From assembly GCA_021820785.1 (NCBI GenBank), contig JAKADE010000089.1, forward strand, positions 1-8,982: a stretch of DNA of 8,982 nt, written 5' to 3'. Position 1 is the stretch's first letter; each line of letters starts with the position of its first letter. Below, in pieces: positions 6,727-8,982 of the stretch. A program made the position numbers and the translations under genes. Source of the stretch: Pseudomonadota bacterium (lineage in GTDB: Bacteria > Pseudomonadota > Gammaproteobacteria > Steroidobacterales > Steroidobacteraceae). The notes beneath the pieces were generated by a model that saw nothing but the letters and a program-made list of their open reading frames with translations, was not told where the DNA came from and ran no database searches.

Positions 6727-6766
6727 CCTCATGGCGTTACGTCGAATCCACCGCGAGGCACTGTCC

Positions 6767-8287
6767 ATGTCCATCCAACCCAGCACCCACGGACGCGTGA
6801 AGATCCAGCTCAAGTCCCGGTATGAGAACTACATCGGCGGGAAATGGGTCGCTCCGGTCAAGGGCCAGTACTTCACGAACATCACTCCGGTGACCGGCGG
6901 GTCGCTGTGCGAGATCCCGCGCTCGAGCGCTGAGGATATCGAGCTCGCGCTCGATGCAGCCCACGGTGCCAAGGCGGCCTGGGGCCGCACCTCCCCGGCC
7001 GAGCGCGCCCTGGTGCTGAACCGCATGGCCGACCGCATGGAGGCGAAACTCGAGTACCTGGCCACCATCGAGACGTGGGACAACGGCAAGCCGATCCGCG
7101 AGACCCTGGCGGCCGACCTGCCGCTCGCCATCGATCATTTACGCTATTTCGCCGGCTGCATCCGCGCCCAGGAAGGCACCATCAGCCAGATCGACGAGGA
7201 TACGGTCGCCTACCATTACCATGAGCCGCTCGGGGTGGTGGGGCAGATCATTCCCTGGAACTTCCCGCTGCTGATGGCTATCTGGAAGCTGGCTCCGGCC
7301 CTCGCCGCCGGCAACTGCGTCGTGCTGAAGCCGGCCGAGCAGACGCCGTTGTCGATTCTGCTGCTGCTCGAGGTCGTCGGCGACCTGCTGCCGCCCGGGG
7401 TCCTCAACGTGGTCAACGGCTTCGGCGTGGAAGCCGGCAAGCCCCTCGCCTCCAATCCGCGTATCGCCAAGGTCGCCTTCACCGGGGAGACCACCACGGG
7501 GCGGCTGATCATGCAATACGCCGCACAGAACCTGATCCCGGTGACGCTCGAGCTCGGCGGCAAGTCACCGAACGTGTTCTTCGAGGACATCGGCCGGCAG
7601 GACGATGACTTCTTCGACAAGGCGATCGAGGGGTTCGTGATGTTCGCGCTGAACCAGGGCGAGGTGTGCACCTGCCCGTCACGCGCTCTCATCCAGGAGT
7701 CGCTCTACGCACGATTCATGGAGCGGGCCTTGAAGCGCGTCGGACAGATCAAGCAGGGCGATCCGCTCGATCCGGCCACCATGATCGGCGCTCAGGCCTC
7801 GCAGGAGCAGCTGGAAAAGATCCTCACCTACCTCGAGCTGGGCAAAAAGGAAGGTGCCGAGTGCCTCTCGGGCGGAGAGCGCAACGTGCTCGGCGGCGGC
7901 TTCAAGGACGGCTACTACATCAAGCCGACGGTATTCAAGGGCCACAACCGCATGCGGATCTTCCAGGAGGAGATCTTCGGCCCGGTCGTTTCGGTCACGA
8001 CGTTCAAGAACATGGACGAGGCGATCCAGATCGCCAACGACACGCTGTACGGACTCGGGGCCGGAGTCTGGTCACGTGAGGCCAACATCTGCTATCGCAT
8101 GGGGCGCGCCATCCAGGCTGGGCGCGTATGGACCAACTGCTATCACGCCTATCCGGCGCATGCGGCCTTCGGCGGCTACAAGCACTCAGGCATAGGTCGC
8201 GAGACGCACAAGATGATGCTCGATCACTACCAGCAGACGAAGAACCTGCTGGTGAGTTACTCCCCGAAGGCACTCGGGTTCTTCTGA
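6767..8287 (+). CDS. NAD(P)-dependent aldehyde dehydrogenase, ExaC/AcoD/AldB type
   Basis: Cytoplasmic enzyme oxidising an aldehyde (acetaldehyde-like in the family) to the acid, 506 aa, full length for this subgroup. Visible motifs: PWNFP with the conserved Asn165, Lys188 in LKPAEQTP, the cofactor-loop segment FTGETTTG (238-245), general-base Glu262 in LELGGKSPN, catalytic Cys301 in [11 protein letters not shown], and EEIFGPV (401-407). The ATG at 6767 follows GAGG by 8 nt. Longer in-frame starts (TTG 6722, ATG 6731) lie within or ahead of the predicted transcript start of the sigma-54 promoter and are rejected. It is divergent from the PQQ-dehydrogenase, whose aldehyde product it would remove, as ExaC does beside ExaA in pseudomonads. 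The DUF779 gene follows after 9 bp. Confidence 0.96.
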   Translation: MSIQPSTHGRVKIQLKSRYENYIGGKWVAPVKGQYFTNITPVTGGSLCEIPRSSAEDIELALDAAHGAKAAWGRTSPAERALVLNRMADRMEAKLEYLATIETWDNGKPIRETLAADLPLAIDHLRYFAGCIRAQEGTISQIDEDTVAYHYHEPLGVVGQIIPWNFPLLMAIWKLAPALAAGNCVVLKPAEQTPLSILLLLEVVGDLLPPGVLNVVNGFGVEAGKPLASNPRIAKVAFTGETTTGRLIMQYAAQNLIPVTLELGGKSPNVFFEDIGRQDDDFFDKAIEGFVMFALNQGEVCTCPSRALIQESLYARFMERALKRVGQIKQGDPLDPATMIGAQASQEQLEKILTYLELGKKEGAECLSGGERNVLGGGFKDGYYIKPTVFKGHNRMRIFQEEIFGPVVSVTTFKNMDEAIQIANDTLYGLGAGVWSREANICYRMGRAIQAGRVWTNCYHAYPAHAAFGGYKHSGIGRETHKMMLDHYQQTKNLLVSYSPKALGFF

Positions 8288-8296
8288 AGGCGCACG

Positions 8297-8677
8297 ATGA
8301 ACGCGGACCGTGTCAGCGCCACCCCGGCAGCGCTCGAGCTGATCGGGCAGCTCGTGGCCCGGCACGGTCCGCTCATGTTCCACCAGTCCGGCGGCTGCTG
8401 CGACGGCAGCGCGCCGATGTGCCTGTCGCGCGGCGACCTCATGATCGGCGCACAGGACGTCTATCTGGGCGACATCGGCGGACAGCCGTTCTACATGGGT
8501 GCGGCACAGTTCGAGTACTGGCAGCACACCCATCTGATCATCGATGTCGTGCCCGGGCGCGGCGGGATGTTCTCCCTGGAGGGTCCGCTCGGGCTACGGT
8601 TCATCACCCGCTCTCGCCTGTACACCCCCGAGGAGGAAGCCGCGCTGGCGCCGGTGCGGCGCGGAGCGGCCAACTGA
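8297..8677 (+). CDS. DUF779 family protein
   Basis: Small soluble protein, 126 aa, with no signal peptide or membrane segment. The family signature is clear: FHQSGGCCDGSAPMC (28-42), GDIGGQPFYM (58-67), YWQHTHLIIDVVPGRGGMFSLE (74-95). The biochemical role is unknown to me. The family recurs beside AldB/ExaC-type aldehyde dehydrogenases. His29, Cys34, Cys35, Cys42, His77 and His79 could make a metal or redox site, which is inference. GAAGG overlaps the stop codon of the aldehyde dehydrogenase and sits 6 nt before this ATG, so the two genes are in one operon and probably coupled. Length is normal for the family. Confidence 0.92.
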   Translation: MNADRVSATPAALELIGQLVARHGPLMFHQSGGCCDGSAPMCLSRGDLMIGAQDVYLGDIGGQPFYMGAAQFEYWQHTHLIIDVVPGRGGMFSLEGPLGLRFITRSRLYTPEEEAALAPVRRGAAN

Positions 8678-8688
8678 ACGGCGCACTC

Positions 8689-8697
8689 TGCGATAAT
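8689..8697 (+). promoter_or_regulatory. Possible extended -10 promoter for the M48 protease gene
   Basis: TGCGATAAT has the TG-N extension and a -10 hexamer one base from TATAAT. No good -35 is visible 17 bp upstream (GCCAAC). Transcription would begin near 8704-8705, at the ATG itself, so a leaderless mRNA is possible. Confidence 0.35.
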
Positions 8698-8704
8698 GGG
8701 ACAT

Positions 8705-8982
8705 ATGCATCGGTTCACGCTGCTGTTCGTCCTCATCGTCGCGGCCGGCACCGCGCTCGAGCTGTGGCTCGCCACCCGGCAAAGCGCCGCGGCGCGCGCC
8801 CACCGCGACCGGGTACCGGAGGCCTTCGCCGCTCAGGTGTCCCCTGAGGCGCACGCCAAGGCAGCCGATTACACCGCCGCCAAGGTCCGCCTGGCGCGCA
8901 TCGGCACGCTGCTCGATGCGCTCGTGACGCTCGCCCTGACGGTCGGCGGCGGCATCGCCGCGCTCGATGCGTTGTGGCTGCG
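8705..8982 (+). CDS. M48 family (Ste24-type) membrane metalloprotease, N-terminal part
   Basis: The frame is open to the window edge (92 codons, then cut). It begins MHRFTLLFVLIVAAGTALEL, a first transmembrane helix, followed by LWLATRQ and HRDRVPEAFAAQVSPEAHAKA, then ADYTAAKVR, and a second hydrophobic segment at about 66-92. The pattern LWLxxRQ..HRDxVPxxF...HxKAADYTxAK is typical of the N-terminal domain of bacterial CAAX prenyl protease/Ste24 homologues. The zinc HExxH motif would lie beyond the window. An in-frame ATG at 8696 would add MGH and has no Shine-Dalgarno; 8705 also has only a weak GGGA. It follows DUF779 by 27 bp but looks functionally unrelated to alcohol oxidation. Confidence 0.82.
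   Translation, partial: MHRFTLLFVLIVAAGTALELWLATRQSAAARAHRDRVPEAFAAQVSPEAHAKAADYTAAKVRLARIGTLLDALVTLALTVGGGIAALDALWL

Larger units (their letters stand above)
6187..6766. promoter_or_regulatory. Divergent control region between the two oxidation operons
   Basis: 580 bp with no credible gene; the open frames here are GC-driven and resemble no family I know. It holds two outward sigma-54 promoters (6264-6279 on -, 6711-6726 on +), inner dyads at 6354-6385 and 6620-6636, and two copies of the 12-mer CGAAATGCAACA. Between the dyads (6393-6619) I see only GATCCG-N6-CGGATC (6535-6552) and GC-rich sequence. An activator encoded nearby that binds between the promoters could drive both operons by looping. 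Confidence 0.8.

Noticed and set aside
6722..6766. N-terminal extension of the aldehyde dehydrogenase (TTG 6722 or ATG 6731)
   Set aside because: These codons overlap or precede the predicted sigma-54 transcript start; the ATG at 6767 has a well-spaced GAGG and gives the usual 506 aa.

Overview
The window is a high-GC bacterial chromosome segment. Codon use, Shine-Dalgarno spacing and protein similarity point to a gammaproteobacterium, perhaps of the Nevskiales, Steroidobacterales or Xanthomonadales type. That placement is inference, because no rRNA or other phylogenetic marker is present. I see no mobile element, tRNA, rRNA or CRISPR array.

Layout, left to right: (1) a TonB-dependent outer-membrane receptor on the + strand, cut at the left edge, that resembles E. 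coli YncD/PqqU, the PQQ importer; (2) convergent with it and overlapping it by 9 bp at the stop codons, a sigma-54-dependent AcoR-type activator on the - strand (GAF, AAA+, Fis HTH); (3) a - strand pair consisting of a soluble PQQ-dependent alcohol dehydrogenase and, overlapping its 3' end by 20 bp, a small c-type cytochrome; (4) a 580-bp divergent control region; (5) a + strand pair consisting of an ExaC/AcoD/AldB-type aldehyde dehydrogenase and a DUF779 protein 9 bp behind it; (6) the start of an M48 (Ste24-type) membrane protease, cut at the right edge.

The genes read as an alcohol-oxidation module. The receptor would bring in PQQ. The periplasmic PQQ-dehydrogenase would oxidise an alcohol to an aldehyde and pass electrons to the cytochrome. 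The cytoplasmic NAD(P)-dependent aldehyde dehydrogenase would turn the aldehyde into an acid, with DUF779 as a companion of unknown role. The dehydrogenase carries the D-Y-D signature associated with lanthanide-dependent enzymes rather than the D-Y-A of calcium-type MxaF.

The control region carries two near-consensus sigma-54 promoters pointing outward: TGGCATG-N4-TTGCA at 6711-6726 (+), and the same motif on the - strand at 6279-6264. Each has a dyad about 85 bp upstream. This fits direct control of both operons by the sigma-54 activator encoded two genes away. The + promoter also fixes the aldehyde dehydrogenase start at 6767, because the longer in-frame starts lie inside or ahead of the promoter.
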